DNA from: Luidia sarsii
Lineage: Eukaryota > Echinodermata > Asteroidea > Paxillosida > Luidiidae
DNA: 64,000 nt
Reading direction: 5' to 3'
Assembly: GCA_949987565.1 (NCBI GenBank)
Contig: OX465113.1
Location: 2,274,322 to 2,338,321, forward strand
Part shown: piece after piece, positions 11,703 to 22,501 of the stretch
How the letters are laid out: the number at the start of each line of letters is the position of its first letter
How positions within the stretch are numbered: position 1 is the first letter of the stretch
Translations under genes and position numbers: made by a program
Notes under the pieces: generated by a model
What the model was told of the DNA's origin: nothing
Seen by the model: only the letters and a program-made list of their open reading frames with translations
Databases searched by the model: none

Positions 11703-12735
11703 CTTCCCCAGATCCCCCTCCCCCCTCTTCCCCCTCTTCCAGTTGTCTTCCACAAGCGCATCGAGGCTGAAGGTCACTCCTTGAGTATCACATGAAACTT
11801 GTATATGACCCAACAGTGCACACAGTGTCTTCATCTTACGGCGCCTCATAAAACTCCATGAAGTCAACCACTTTTACAAGGTTTCCGCCTTCAGAGTGAT
11901 CTTTTAGTGGATGCAAAAAGACCTTATTTGTGAAGTGCTTCTCATGAAATTCTCAGATGAATCTCTTCCGGAATGTTTTTGAACTTGGTCTGATAGTGCA
12001 TACATGTAGATAGACCTCATCTATTCTTAGTGCAGCTTTATAGAACTCTGACAAGGATCGATTTGACTCATGGGTCTGAAGGTCTCATAGTGAATACTAA
12101 GGCCTCATCTCAGTAGAGTTTCTCATCAAAGTATAAAGTTAATCTCTTCCAGTGTGTGGTGATGCAGGCCTTTGATTTTGAAGAAGTACATGTACTCTAT
12201 AATTACCATCACCCAGTTGAATACGAAAGGAGAGACTTTGATCATTGTCAGCAAGGAGCCGTGAAGTAATTCAAACTCAACCCACTGATGGGCTTAAGTT
12301 TTTGTAGTGGATACCAAGACTTCATTGGAGTGCATCTTCTTCGGGATCTCCTGTGGATTGCTTCTGGAGAAAGACTGACCTGGTTGAGTTTTTGAAGAAT
12401 TAGATCGGCTATCACCCAGTTGGACAAGGAAGGAGAGATTACCTGCACGGGTGTTTAGATTCTACCTTGCTTTCAAGATAACACAAGGATTTTGAGTCGA
12501 TCTAGAGAATCTCATATGATTGCAGGTGGAGTTTAGCCTTGACAGCTCAGGTGGTGCAGTGCTTGTACATTGAACCGAAGCCTTGGGTCCAAATCTCGGT
12601 CAAGTAAAAATTCCTTCCCTTTGCTCGATAGTCGATACAGCCTTGCAAGTGAATCGACTCGCGGGAGTTTTTGGAGCTCGGCAGGTTCAAACGCCTCTCG
12701 CCTCGCGCCTCGCAACCTCCGCCACGGTGCTGCAG
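11703..12735. other. Sequence between the two paralogous terminal exons
   Basis: Non-coding as far as can be seen. It begins as the presumed 3' UTR of exon A. At 12536-12620 there is a SINE head: GACAGCTCAGGTGGTGCAG is A-box-like, followed by GGGTCCAAATCTCGGTCAAG. Confidence 0.5.
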
Positions 12736-13026
12736 ACTATGCTCCCGGCCTACCTGGAGCTGACAGACACCACAGTGGACGGCCTGGGCCTCAAGCACCT
12801 CCTCTTCAACTTCCTCCTGGCCAGCTGCCTCTCCACCAGCCTGGTGCTCTTCATGCTGGCCGTGGTCAGCGTCGGCTCTCCCCGGCTGACCATCGGCGCC
12901 GTCTTGGCCCTCCTCTCGCTGCTGGTGCTGACCCTGTCCATCGAGTGCGCCCACAACATCATCTTCTGGCTGCTGGCCAGCCAACAAGTGCAGGGCATCC
13001 TGGAGAGCCGCAGTAGGTCCGGGTGA
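12736..13026 (+). CDS. Terminal exon B of an unidentified membrane protein
   Basis: From the acceptor GTGCTGCAG the frame gives 96 residues to TGA at 13024. It aligns with exon A along its length: GLKHLLFN against SLKYLCFN, LFMLAVVSVGSPRL against FLMAVVNVSASPRL, and ALLSLLVLTLSIECAH against ALMSLFVVTLSIKFAY. It therefore has the same two helices and SPRL linker but a different, Ser/Arg-containing tail (ILESRSRSG). Same strand and phase 0 as exon A. Either alternative last exons of one gene, or last exons of two tandem paralogues. Family not recognised. Confidence 0.6.
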   Translation, partial: TMLPAYLELTDTTVDGLGLKHLLFNFLLASCLSTSLVLFMLAVVSVGSPRLTIGAVLALLSLLVLTLSIECAHNIIFWLLASQQVQGILESRSRSG

Positions 13027-13515
13027 TCGGATTCCAGCCGGAAAACATTCAGTTCACACTCTCTCACTGAATATCGTCTCCGCGCTCCCCGGCTGAAAAT
13101 TCAAGCTCTGACAATAGACCAGGGTGAAAAAGGCGTATCCAATTTAGAGAATTCCTGAATTTTCTGAAATTGGAAGATTCGGTCACACTTCCGCGCTCCC
13201 TCACTGAAATTCCAACTCTGACAGGAGAGGAGGGGAAAAAAGCGTACCTTGTTTAGAGAATACCTGAATTTCAGAAATCAGCAGTTTTATTTTTATTCAA
13301 CCTTTGACTTCCACTGACTCCAGTACTGTCCTCCTGTACACTCCGTTCTTCCGGATTATCAACCAAGTTCTCTTCTACCAGCCCTGACGTTGTTTGCAGG
13401 CCTGGCGGACTACTAATCAACAGTGATATTGGAAGCCTCTTAACGAGCTTGGGGTTGGGGGGTTCTTAGTTTGACTTCCATTTGAAGTGATCAGACAAAA
13501 AATAAGAGAAAACAA
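13027..13515. other. Upstream region of C9orf72
   Basis: Contains two related segments near 13080-13150 and 13195-13270 (CGCGCTCCC, then GAAA, TCTGACA, AAAAAGCGTA and TTTAGAGAAT), a diverged tandem duplication. A possible acceptor, TTGTTTGCAG, at 13390-13399 could join an upstream non-coding exon to the exon holding the start codon. Confidence 0.4.
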
Positions 13516-16500
13516 ATGGCGAGCATTAATTCTGAGGAGATGAGCAGGCCACCGCTCAGCCGAGTCGCCTCTCTCGTGGAGCGTAGATCCCCCCAGGAGG
13601 ATCACCTTAGCGAGACCCTGCCGGACACCGCGGACTGCCCGGCCTACGGCCTGGTCATGTGCTGCTGGAACAACATCCTGGGGCCGCACGCCAAGCGGGT
13701 CTGGCGGGCCGAGGGCGAGCCGGCCTTCCGCCCGGACCTGGCGGCCTTCCTCTCCACCCACACGCTGACCTCCTGCGAGCGGCCCCGCACCACCATCGAC
13801 ACCAAGCTTCTCCTGCTGCCCCAGCGCGGAGTGGTGGTCTCCGTCTTCGTCTTCAGCGGCTGGGACGGGCCCGAGAAGACGGTCTTCGCCCTCTCCCTGG
13901 TCGTCCCCTTTGCCGAGCGGCACTGGTACCTGCCGCTGCACGACATGTGCGTGGCTCGTCTCCGGGGTATGATCCGGCGGCTCCGTGTCCTGCAGGAGAA
14001 GAACAAGAACGTGGTGAGTGTCCTCCCCATTTGAACCGAGTCTGACCGGCTAAGCAGGTCTAGCCTTGCACAACCCTGACTTGAAGCAACATTTCAACAT
14101 AGAGGCTGAGGTTGAGGGAGCTAGGAAAAATTTAATTTCAATTAAGCACAAAAGCTTTGGCAGTAATAACTGATGATACAGTTATTAATAACGGGTATTT
14201 ATAGCGCACCTTTACAAAAACGGATCAAAGCACTGTACAAGATAACATGTTTTCAGTCGATTCCTAAAAATTATGCATTCCATAGGTAGACAGTCATTGT
14301 TTGTTGTGGGGCAATGCTACATTGGCCGTTCTGAAGTTCCCATCGGTCTGATATTATTGGTCATGTAACCACGTTAAATTTTGCCAAAAAATTAATAATG
14401 GCAAAGAAATCTTTGACTGGACCGGGACTTGAAACTGAGACCTCTGGTTTTGCTTACCGGCCGAGCACTCTTACAATCTGACAATCTGAGCCATCTACTG
14501 GTTGTAGCCTTTACATGGTGGGTCTTGGTGGCCTTTCCAAATAGTAATAGGAAAAACTGACCTGGAACCTGTTTACCATTTTGTTGCTCCCGATCACAGG
14601 ACACGGATTATCCCATGGAGGCCTTCAGTGCTGAGGTGCCCTACTTCGTCCGGGTGCTGACACTCTTAAAGACCCACAGTCTTCCGGCCAGCATGAAGGT
14701 GGGTTCGGAGTAGACCCTGGCCTGCCACCCCCCCCCCCCCCCCCGGCCTCCTGGTCTGAAATCCCCTAGGCCTCACCCTATGGTCCCCTAACGTACCCCT
14801 GCGTCTGGTTAACCCACATCTCATGACCCTGACCCCTGACCCCTGACCCCTGACCCCACCCTGAACTGTAACCACTCGACCTACCCTTGACTGCCCCCAG
14901 TCTCTACCTCATGACATTTGTGGTGATGGTGGTCAGGGTGGCCGTAATGATGATGGTGAAGATGCTGGTTAGGATGAGAAGGATTAGGTGCATGATGAGG
15001 CTGAGGAAGACAAGGATGAAGTTAGGGTGATGAGGAGGAGAGAGGAGTAAGGAGAATGAGCATGGTGAGGATTGGGAGGAGGAGAGGGGAGTAATTTGAT
15101 GAGGATGGGGAAGATGATGAGCATGAGGATGATGATGCATTAGAGGGAGGATGAGAGGAGGAGGTTGCGGAGGAGGAGAATTCAGTGCGAGGTTTCTACT
15201 ATCTACTATTTTCTGCTATTTCTACTATCTTCAAACTGTATAAGTTTCATGTAAATCTGTGAACATTTCTGTTTTTCGATCTTACCAATGTTGTGTAGGG
15301 GCTTTAAGGATGGTATAAGGATGTTGAAGATGGTTAGGGTGTCAGGAATTGTTGGGTTGGGGGTCTTTTGTGGAGGATGATGGGGATCACAATCAAGATT
15401 CTTCCCATCTCTCACTGGAAAGAAACAAAGGGCCCATGAGCACTAACCTCAATGCCAACCTTTTTCCAAGCATAAAAGATATGAATATTTGCATGCCATT
15501 GTGGCAGTGATTGCAAACAATGGGTTGACACTAGTCTACCAATGTCTTCATGATGGCATTCCCTCTGTGTTCTGATCTCAGCTTGGTAACACTGTGTTTG
15601 CACCTGGACAAGACCGACAGCTCGACAACCACTTCACCAAGATGTAAGTGGATGGGACTTCATGCGTTGACTGCACCGCAGGTCTTTTTAGAGGGCTTGA
15701 GGTCTCAATCTGTTGGATATGTGGAATAACGGACACAGGAAACGAGATAGGTTTCGATGTCGTGTAGCTCACGCTGCCTCAACAATGTAAGGTCACAGGG
15801 CAAAGAACAGCGCCCTCATGAGACCAAACCAAAACAGTTAGAAACACAACACAATCTTTATAGTAGAACCTTTCTCATAGACAGAACAAAAACAAGGACA
15901 ACTATATACAGGAGGGGGTGGAAGAAGAGTCAGTAAGACATGGATGAGAGAAGAAGGCCAGATTGAACCTGATGACAGACTAGTGTGAGATCAAGGGCAA
16001 GGGAAGTAGTAGGGAAAGATGAAAGGGAAAAAAATCAAAGAGAGAAGTGAGGGAGTGAACACAAGACGATTATTAACAAAGATTCAAATGGTTAGTCATT
16101 CCCCTCCTGGATGTTTGGGACATGTGGTTGAATAGTCCAAAGACACTTCATACACAGCTTCTCCCGGTTCAGGTATTTTTTGGATTTACCGGTACCTTGT
16201 TTATAGTAGTGAGATGTAGGACGATAACGGTGATTGGGTCGTTTTAGGAGGAAATCTTTTGACCAAAGTTTTTATTGAAAACTTGAATTTGGGCAATTTG
16301 GTCCTGCACATATGTATGTTAGCTTTCACTTTGCCCATCTGTTGAACTTAGCATTTAGTTCAATTCCTTTTTTTTTTCTTTTCTTTTTTTTTCTGTGTAG
16401 AGCTATAGCATCCCATCTGCAAACTTGCGGTTGTTCCATCGTCATTGGCAACACCACTGCAGACATTAATTTGGTAAGAATCATTGCTTGTAATTCATTG

Positions 16501-19500
16501 CTTGGCAGTCTACCTACAATAGGCATGGAGACTTAAGCCTTGCTTCAGACTAGTCTACCCCTCCCGGTTCAATTTGTCAGCCTTGGCTAGCAGTGTGCCT
16601 CAAATCTCAATGGAAGCTCAGTGCTTGCTTCAGAATAGCCACCACCTCCCAGTTCTATTTGTCAGCCTTGGCTGGTAGCCTACCACCAATAGGGATAGAG
16701 GCTCATGTCTGCTTCAGACTAGTCACCCCTCCCAGTTCTATTTGTCAGCCATGGCTGGCAGTCTACCACCAATAAGGATAGAGACTGATACCTTGCTTCA
16801 CACTAGTCACCCCTCCCAGTTCTATTTGTCAGCCATGGTTGGCAGTCTACCACCAGTAGGGATGGAGGCTCAACGGAGAGGATTTCTCAACTTTCACTTT
16901 CGCACAAGGAAAGGAAAACTGATTTGGAAAAAGCATAAAAAAAAACTAAGAAAATTTGACAGGATGTAATTTGAATCCATGCCTTCTGACTTAGCACACT
17001 ATTCTCATAAATTCTCTACTAATTTGACAGTGTCTTTGATTTCCAGATGATAAGCACCTTGGCGTTATTTCTCGCTCCGTCCGAGAGGAAATGCTGCCTC
17101 TACCTTGATGACGTCCCCAGAATCTACCAGAAGGATGTCCTGATTCAGGGCTTCATCAAGGTACCGCCACCTAGCCAGTCACTTCCTTCCAAGGTCCTTG
17201 ATGTCAAAGCAGATTTTGTACATTTTATGTATAGCCAGTGGAATAGCTTACTAGAAATCGTTTTTTTCAGAGTTATAGGCTCCTCTCAGAGCCAACCTTG
17301 CTCTCAAAGGGATGAAGCACATGATGTCATTGCAAATAGACCACAGTTTGACCCGGGTTTTTTTTAGAATAGGTCTTGAGTTCAACTCTTTGAGATACTG
17401 GCTCTTCTCAGAGCATCTACCTCTCTCAAATGAGATAATAATTATTATTATTATTATTATTTATCAAATTCATTTTTAAAGCGCAAATTCCATGTGCATG
17501 TTCAAATGCGCTGTACAAAATTAACAGATCTATACACTAAAATAACAATAAAAATAACTATAATTAAGCTAAAATGCACAAGTATACTGATACATAAAGA
17601 TTTAAAAATACACACAAATACACTGTAGAAAGGCATTCAGTATTATACATATATATTAATGAAAGATACCATTATACATAAAATAAATAAGTAAATATTG
17701 GTCAATTAGACAAAGATTTTAAACTAAAACGGTAAGATAAGACAACAATAAAATTGCTTAATACACCAAGCATGTAAAATGAAAATATAAAGAGATGAAA
17801 TAAAATTTGATGAAAGATTAACATTACATTAATGCACAGTGTCACCACAGTCTACCATTTGACTCTCTTTATGATAATATCCTTGAGTAAATCTGTTTGA
17901 GTTGCTAACTCTTCTGAAACCCACACTCACCTCCGAAAGAGATAACATTCGTAGCACTGGTTTCACCGGAAACAATCTGTAGTCCTTGAGGTAAAACTGA
18001 CTGTGTTACCGGCTCTTCTCAGGGATATGCCCACTCTTAAAACAGATTACGAATGCAATCTCACTGTTCGGCATCTATCCTTACTTTTATCGTTTTTCCC
18101 TTCCACCGATTGTCCCCAGTTGGAGAATTTGTTTTCTTGTTTGTTTTTCTTTGCCAGGACTCAGTCAACTTGGATGACTACCTCCGCCTGATCATGACCA
18201 GCCAGTATCCGACCTCTCTGATAGACATGGTCAGTCTAGAGGTCCGACAGATGCAGCATTTCAATGACCATGCCTACAGGTGAGCGGTCATTCGCTTTCA
18301 TACAATGGGTTATTCAGTGTTCCCATTCACAGTTATGGACGCAATGGCCCTATTCACCTTGTACACTATATGGGCCATTCAGTGCACCCATTCACAGCTG
18401 TAGATGCAATGGCCCTATTCAGCTTGTACACAATGGGCCATTCAGTGCACCCATTCACAGCTGTAGATGCAATGGCCCTATTCAGCTTGTACACAATAGG
18501 CCATTCAGTGCACCCATTCACAGTCACAGCTGTGGATGCAATGACCCCATTCAGCTTGTAAACAATGGGCCATTCAGTGCATCCATTCACAGTCACAGCT
18601 GTGGATGCAATGACCCTATTCAGCTTGTACACAATGGGCCATTCAATGTACCCATTCACAGTCACAGCTGTGGATGCAGTGACCCTATTCAGCTTGTACA
18701 CAATGGGCCATTCAGTGCAACCATTCACAGTTGCAGCTGTGGATGCAATGTTCCCATTCATAGTCACAGCTGTGGAAGCAATAACCGCGTTCAGCTTGTA
18801 CACAATGAGCCATTCAGTGTTCCCATTCATAGTCCAAGCTGTGGATGCAATGACCATACTTACCTTTCACACAATGGATATCAGCTTTGTGTGATGCCGA
18901 ACCAGCTATGGCTGGGTCTACAAAATATTGTTGCGCTGCATTTGAATCAAATGGGGTCTCATCCCTTGAGACATATCACAGTTAATGGTTAAAATGCTTC
19001 TGACTGCTTCAAGACCAGTCAACATTTCTTCACAAGTTTCTTAAAATGATATACAAAAATGTTGCAAACTGCTTACTGACTAAAATTACCAAAATGCAAA
19101 TCTTAAAATTTAGTGGGCCTGACGTTTCGATCCTAGCAGGACCTTTCTCAAAGAAAGGTCCTGCTAGGATCAAAACGTCAGGCCCCCTAGCAGGACCTTT
19201 CTCAAAAAAAGGTCCTGCTAGGATCGAAACGTCAGGCCCACTCAATTTTAAGTTTCTTAAAAAACGTTTCAAGTTTCCCAGTCGGCTTCCTTTCCTTCGT
19301 TCTTTTCAATCCCTTGAGCATATCCTGAAGTGATTCTAAGGCTTTTCAACCCTTGAAAGGTGAAATAGAGTTTCGGTGTTGATGCATTTTGCATTTCTCT
19401 TCTCCGATCGTAGGAGGCACGAAGAAACAAGCAAGGAGTTGCAGAGTCTGTGGCTGAATAGTGACGAGCCCATTATCTACTCGCCGGTGTAAGTTCATCA

Positions 19501-21620
19501 GACTCAGATTGTGAAAACTTGGCATGGTAGACGTAGTGCATTAAATAAGGTTTGCAGATACACTGTTTGAGGTGTCTCTTCAAGATGATGTATGGTTCTG
19601 AAAAATGGTTCTGCTGAGTGTACATTCAATGTTTTAGCCAGGACGCTTTGACCATGCTAAGGGGGTGTGTGCACTGCACGTGGTGTACATGCAGACTTGA
19701 ACTTGTCTTCATTCAACTTGGTTGACTGTCGCAAGCCGGACCCTTTTGCCAGCTCACTCAGACCAATTATCAAGGAATACCCCAACAAACAGGAATGAAT
19801 ACAAGAGAGCAGAGGGATTTACAAACTTCAAGAATGGATTAATTTATTAAACAAAATATATATATATATTAATTATTCCCATTGAATTGGTTGCCATCAC
19901 ATAGCAGTATGCCCAAAAGTTCATCATCACAATGTCAATTATCTGATTGAATGCTCAGGGGGAGTGTGCACTGCACGTGGTGTACATTCAGACCTGAACT
20001 TGTCTTCATTCAACTTGGTTGACTCAGACCAATAGCTTAGCCTCAACCTGTGCGGCATTGTCATCATGTCAACAGTTCAGATCATCTGGGATTTCAATCC
20101 TAGCAGGACCTCTGTCTCTCCAAGGCAGAACCGGAGAAAGATCCTGCCTTCGATAGAGGACCTCTAGGATCGAAACGCCAGACCTTCCAACTTTTGACGC
20201 CTTTGATTCTCCCTTCTTCTCCCTCCCTTCTCGAACTGCTTGTCCTTCCCTTTAATCTTGGCCCTGTCCATGTACCAGCTTCTTCCCTTTGCCTGTCTCC
20301 TGTCATGCTTATCATATTTCTTCTCCTTTCTGTCAGTTTCTGTATTGGTCATTCTATCCTGAAAATGCCCTGACAGAAATGTCCTGACAGGATTAAAACA
20401 TCAGACCCTCTTTTTTTTTAGAGGTCAAGTTCTGGTATGTAAAACCAGAGTTCTGGGTTCAAATCCTGTTCCTGTCAAAATGTCTGTACCCTATTTCGAT
20501 GACATGCCCGTTTTGAATTGCCTCCTTTCCCCCAGAGTACATTTTAGCCAGAAGCCGGAGACAGAGACCATTATCCAAGATTTCTGGAAAGAGGTACGTT
20601 GATGACCCTTGTCTCACATAGCTGCGAGTTGGGTTCGACTCCCAACCAGTGCCGACGTGTGGTTTGGACTTTGGTCTGCCCCGTCCCTCTTCAATTCTTC
20701 TTGCCTCTTGTAGGAGGAACCACAATCTTGTTTCAGTGTTGATGTGGCTGGAATGTTCGTCGTCCATCTTAAAATCCGTCTGACAACAACCCACTGCAAA
20801 ATCCGGGCCAATAGAACAACTTTAGGTGAATTTAAGACTAGTAGTTAGGCTGGTCCGTTGATAAAGGGAAAGTTTCATTTAAACCCTGTTGTGACAAAGC
20901 CATTTCTATGAAGTCACAAAGCACTGAATGTCTCCTCTGAATGTTGGATACCATGACAGATGTTCATGCTGCCGCCACAGTCGGACACCAGAGAAGCATT
21001 TGTGGAGAATTTCCTGCGAGTCATCGACCGCAAGGCCATTGCCCTCATCAAGTACGTGGAAGAGGAAACGTAAGTAGCTGGGGCAGCAGATACCAACCAT
21101 TTCTCTGACTCCAGACCTCCAGACTCTTCCACGATCCTACATGTATTCTGACCTGTGTCCTGCCAGTTGAGTATTTGGCTGTCACTCGGATGGTAGCTCA
21201 AGTTTTTGAATGCAGTTTTGAGGTAACAAGTTTCTGTCTTACTTCCCCTTACATTAAACCAAAATCCCTTTGATATTCAATATTTAAACTTTCTGACATG
21301 GAAGTCTAAGCTTTTTGCAACATTTTTGTGTTCCATTTCTTATTTCTGTAATAAATTAGCTTCTTTATATTATAATATTAATAAACAGTTGATGTGACAA
21401 ACTGCTTACTTTTTGTTTTTATTCGGGGCTCTGCAGGAACCGGGGTACCAGAGCCCATAGACTGTCAGTGAAACGACTGAAGTCCACTCTACGTTTACTG
21501 CCAGAGGGGAACTTTCGCATCGTCCTGGCAGCTGCTGAGAAATTGCAACCGGGCCTCTACACCCTGGTATGTGGCAACCCTGCCCTACCCAGGGACGCCT
21601 ATGGAGACCTGGTCAACTAG
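13516..21620 (+). CDS. C9orf72: C9orf72 orthologue, DENN-family protein (complete, 10 exons)
   Basis: Coding exons are 13516-14013, 14600-14698, 15582-15643, 16401-16473, 17047-17160, 18158-18279, 19414-19488, 20536-20593, 20960-21069 and 21437-21620: 1395 nt, 464 aa (human 481). C9orf72 is a DENN-module protein that acts with SMCR8 and WDR41 in autophagy, lysosome and small-GTPase regulation. Recognised landmarks are WNNILGPHAKRVW (residues about 51-63), WYLPLHDMCVARL, ASHLQTCGCSIVIG (about 222-235), LALFLAPSERKC, ALIKYVEEET and AEKLQPGLYTL. All junction phases agree. The ATG at 13516 precedes a diverged N-terminus as in other orthologues. The last exon is read past a donor-like GTATGT at 21569: this gives LVCGNPALPRDAYGDLVN and a stop, aligning with the human C-terminus (FIFGRPFYTS...), so I kept it. 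Introns carry several tandem arrays and repeats. A CCCTG array follows the stop directly. Confidence 0.95.
14180..14250 (+). repeat. GCGC-type dispersed repeat fragment in C9orf72 intron 1
   Basis: ATTTATAGCGCACCTTTACA followed by GATCAAAGCACTGTACAAGA resembles the fragment at 17430-17540 (AAAGCGCAAATTCCATG, then ATGCGCTGTACAAA). Probably 3' ends of one dispersed element; class not determined. Confidence 0.45.
14400..14545 (-). repeat. SINE-like repeat head, minus strand, in C9orf72 intron 1
   Basis: Read on the minus strand it gives ACTATTTGGAAAGGCCACC, then GATGGCTCAGATTG, a B-box-like region, CAAGTCCCGGTCCAGTCAAA and TTTCTTTGCCATT, the same order as the copy at 50262-50640. Confidence 0.6.
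14925..15175 (+). repeat. Purine-rich GATGAGGA tract in C9orf72 intron 2
   Basis: Irregular GATGATGG, GAGGATG and GGAGGAGAG repeats make one strand almost pure purine. A poly-C run (14729-14744) and four CTGACCC copies (14827-14855) precede it. Confidence 0.6.
16540..16875 (+). repeat. Tandem repeat, about 75 bp unit, in C9orf72 intron 4
   Basis: About four copies of a unit containing GCTTCAGACTAGTCACCCC, then CCCAGTTCTATTTGTCAGCC, GGCAGTCTACCACCAATAGG and GATAGAGGCTCA. The first copy starts just after a partial unit at 16503-16530 next to the exon 4 donor. Confidence 0.75.
17430..17545 (+). repeat. ATT microsatellite plus GCGC-type repeat fragment in C9orf72 intron 5
   Basis: An (ATT)n run is followed by AAAGCGCAAATTCCATGTGC and ATGCGCTGTACAAAATTAAC, the pattern of a repeat whose 3' end is a microsatellite. 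The AT-rich region to about 17820 has no coding signal. Confidence 0.5.
18283..18890 (+). repeat. 63/69-bp minisatellite in C9orf72 intron 6
   Basis: About nine units start with GGGCCATTCAGTGCACCC, continue with ATTCACAGCTGTAGATGCAA and end with TTCAGCTTGTACACAA. Units are 63 bp, or 69 bp where an extra CAGTCA-type hexamer is present. Because both lengths are multiples of three, long frames stay open on both strands, but I do not consider them genes. The array begins a few bases after the exon 6 donor. Confidence 0.85.
19040..19255. repeat. Foldback element, copy in C9orf72 intron 6
   Basis: The left arm has TGCAAACTGCTTACTGACTA, AAATTACCAAAATGCAAATC, TTTAGTGGGCCTGACG and TTTCGATCCTAGCAGGACC. 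The reverse complement of the core follows, then a second core pair and CAGGCCCACTCAATTTTAAG. The core is present several times in alternating orientation, so this copy carries a duplicated hairpin. Confidence 0.85.
20095..20185. repeat. Degenerate foldback element in C9orf72 intron 7
   Basis: AATCCTAGCAGGACCTCTGT is mirrored imperfectly by GAGGACCTCTAGGATCGAAA and CGCCAGACCTT, the core of the same family with many substitutions. A further trace lies at 20360-20412. A SINE head fragment (TCTGGGTTCAAATCCTGTTC) is at about 20450. Confidence 0.55.
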
Positions 21621-21967
21621 CCCTGTCCCTGCCCCGCCCCTGCCCCGCCCTGCCCTGCCCTGCCTTGCCCTGCCTTGCCCTGCCTTACCCTGCCCCGCCC
21701 TGCCCTGTCCTGCCCCGCCCTGCCACGCCACACCACGCCCCGCCCCGCCCCGCCCTGCCCTGCCTTGCCTTGCCTTGCCCTGCCCTGCCCTGCCCTGCCC
21801 TGCCCTGCCCTGCCCTGCCCTGCCCTGCCCTGCCCTGCCCTGCCCTGCCCTGCCCTGCCCTGCCCTGCCCTGCCCTGTCCTGCCCTGCCATGCCCTGCCC
21901 TGCCCTGCCCTGCCCTGCCCTGCCCTGCCCTGCCCTGCCCTGCCCTGCCCTGCCCTGCCCTGCCCTG
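21621..21967 (+). repeat. CCCTG pentanucleotide array abutting the C9orf72 stop
   Basis: About 69 units of CCCTG, beginning at the base after the TAG at 21618-21620. The 5' part has CCCCG, CCTTG and CACGC variants. From about 21777 to 21868 and from 21892 to 21966 the units are uninterrupted. It should be transcribed as (UGCCC)n at the start of the 3' UTR. Because five is not a multiple of three and no unit makes a stop, all frames are open, but none is a plausible gene. Confidence 0.95.
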
Positions 21968-22350
21968 GTGTAGTCTAATAACCCATTTGGCTTTGTTAAT
22001 ATATTGAGAATAATACACAGGATCAAGGTTTGTTTCCATTTTTTTTTCTTTATTTGTCCTCTTTTCCAGTTGCAGGATTTTTTTGTAAAGAAGTTACATC
22101 ACAAAACAACTCTTTTCTTTTTTTTAATTTGTTGTATATAAGATGACCACTTTATTTTGATGTATGCAAGTGTCAAATAATTACTACCTTTTATTTGATT
22201 TGATGGTCAGTTAATTTGGAAGAAAATGCACGATATTAGGAAATGTTGACCTCTATTAATTAAATTGCATTCTGCCCAACATGTGCTGACTTCGGTTGGA
22301 TAAAATAGACATTATGAAAATGAAGCTAAAATACAAAATAATTTAATGCC

Positions 22351-22400
22351 TTTGAGAAAGGTCCTGCTAGGATCGAAACGTCAGGCCCACTAAAATTTAT
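22351..22400 (-). repeat. Half copy of the foldback element
   Basis: TTTGAGAAAGGTCCTGCTAG followed by GATCGAAACGTCAGGCCCAC and TAAAATTTA is an undamaged single arm without its partner. Confidence 0.8.
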
Positions 22401-22495
22401 GATAATAATATAATCATAAACTATTTGATTTGAAAATATCTATAAGTTTATATTGGTTAGTGGGTAATTCTAATTAATTTGTTGGTATTACTACC

Positions 22496-22501
22496 AATAA
22501 A
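22496..22501 (+). other. Candidate C9orf72 polyadenylation signal
   Basis: AATAAA about 875 bp after the stop codon; I saw no clear one nearer. Weak evidence without transcript data. Confidence 0.3.

Noticed and set aside
18264..18992. 242-codon frame over the intron 6 minisatellite
   Set aside because: Lies in an intron of C9orf72, is made only of repeat units, and equally long frames are open on the other strand.
13516..21437. A GGGGCC-type repeat in C9orf72 introns like the human one
   Set aside because: I looked for runs of GGGGCC or GGCCCC in the introns and saw none. Only other repeat types are present.
21569..22039. Open frames of 110-140 codons in several frames of the CCCTG array
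   Set aside because: By-product of a pentanucleotide without stop codons. The C9orf72 reading frame itself stops at 21620, before the array.
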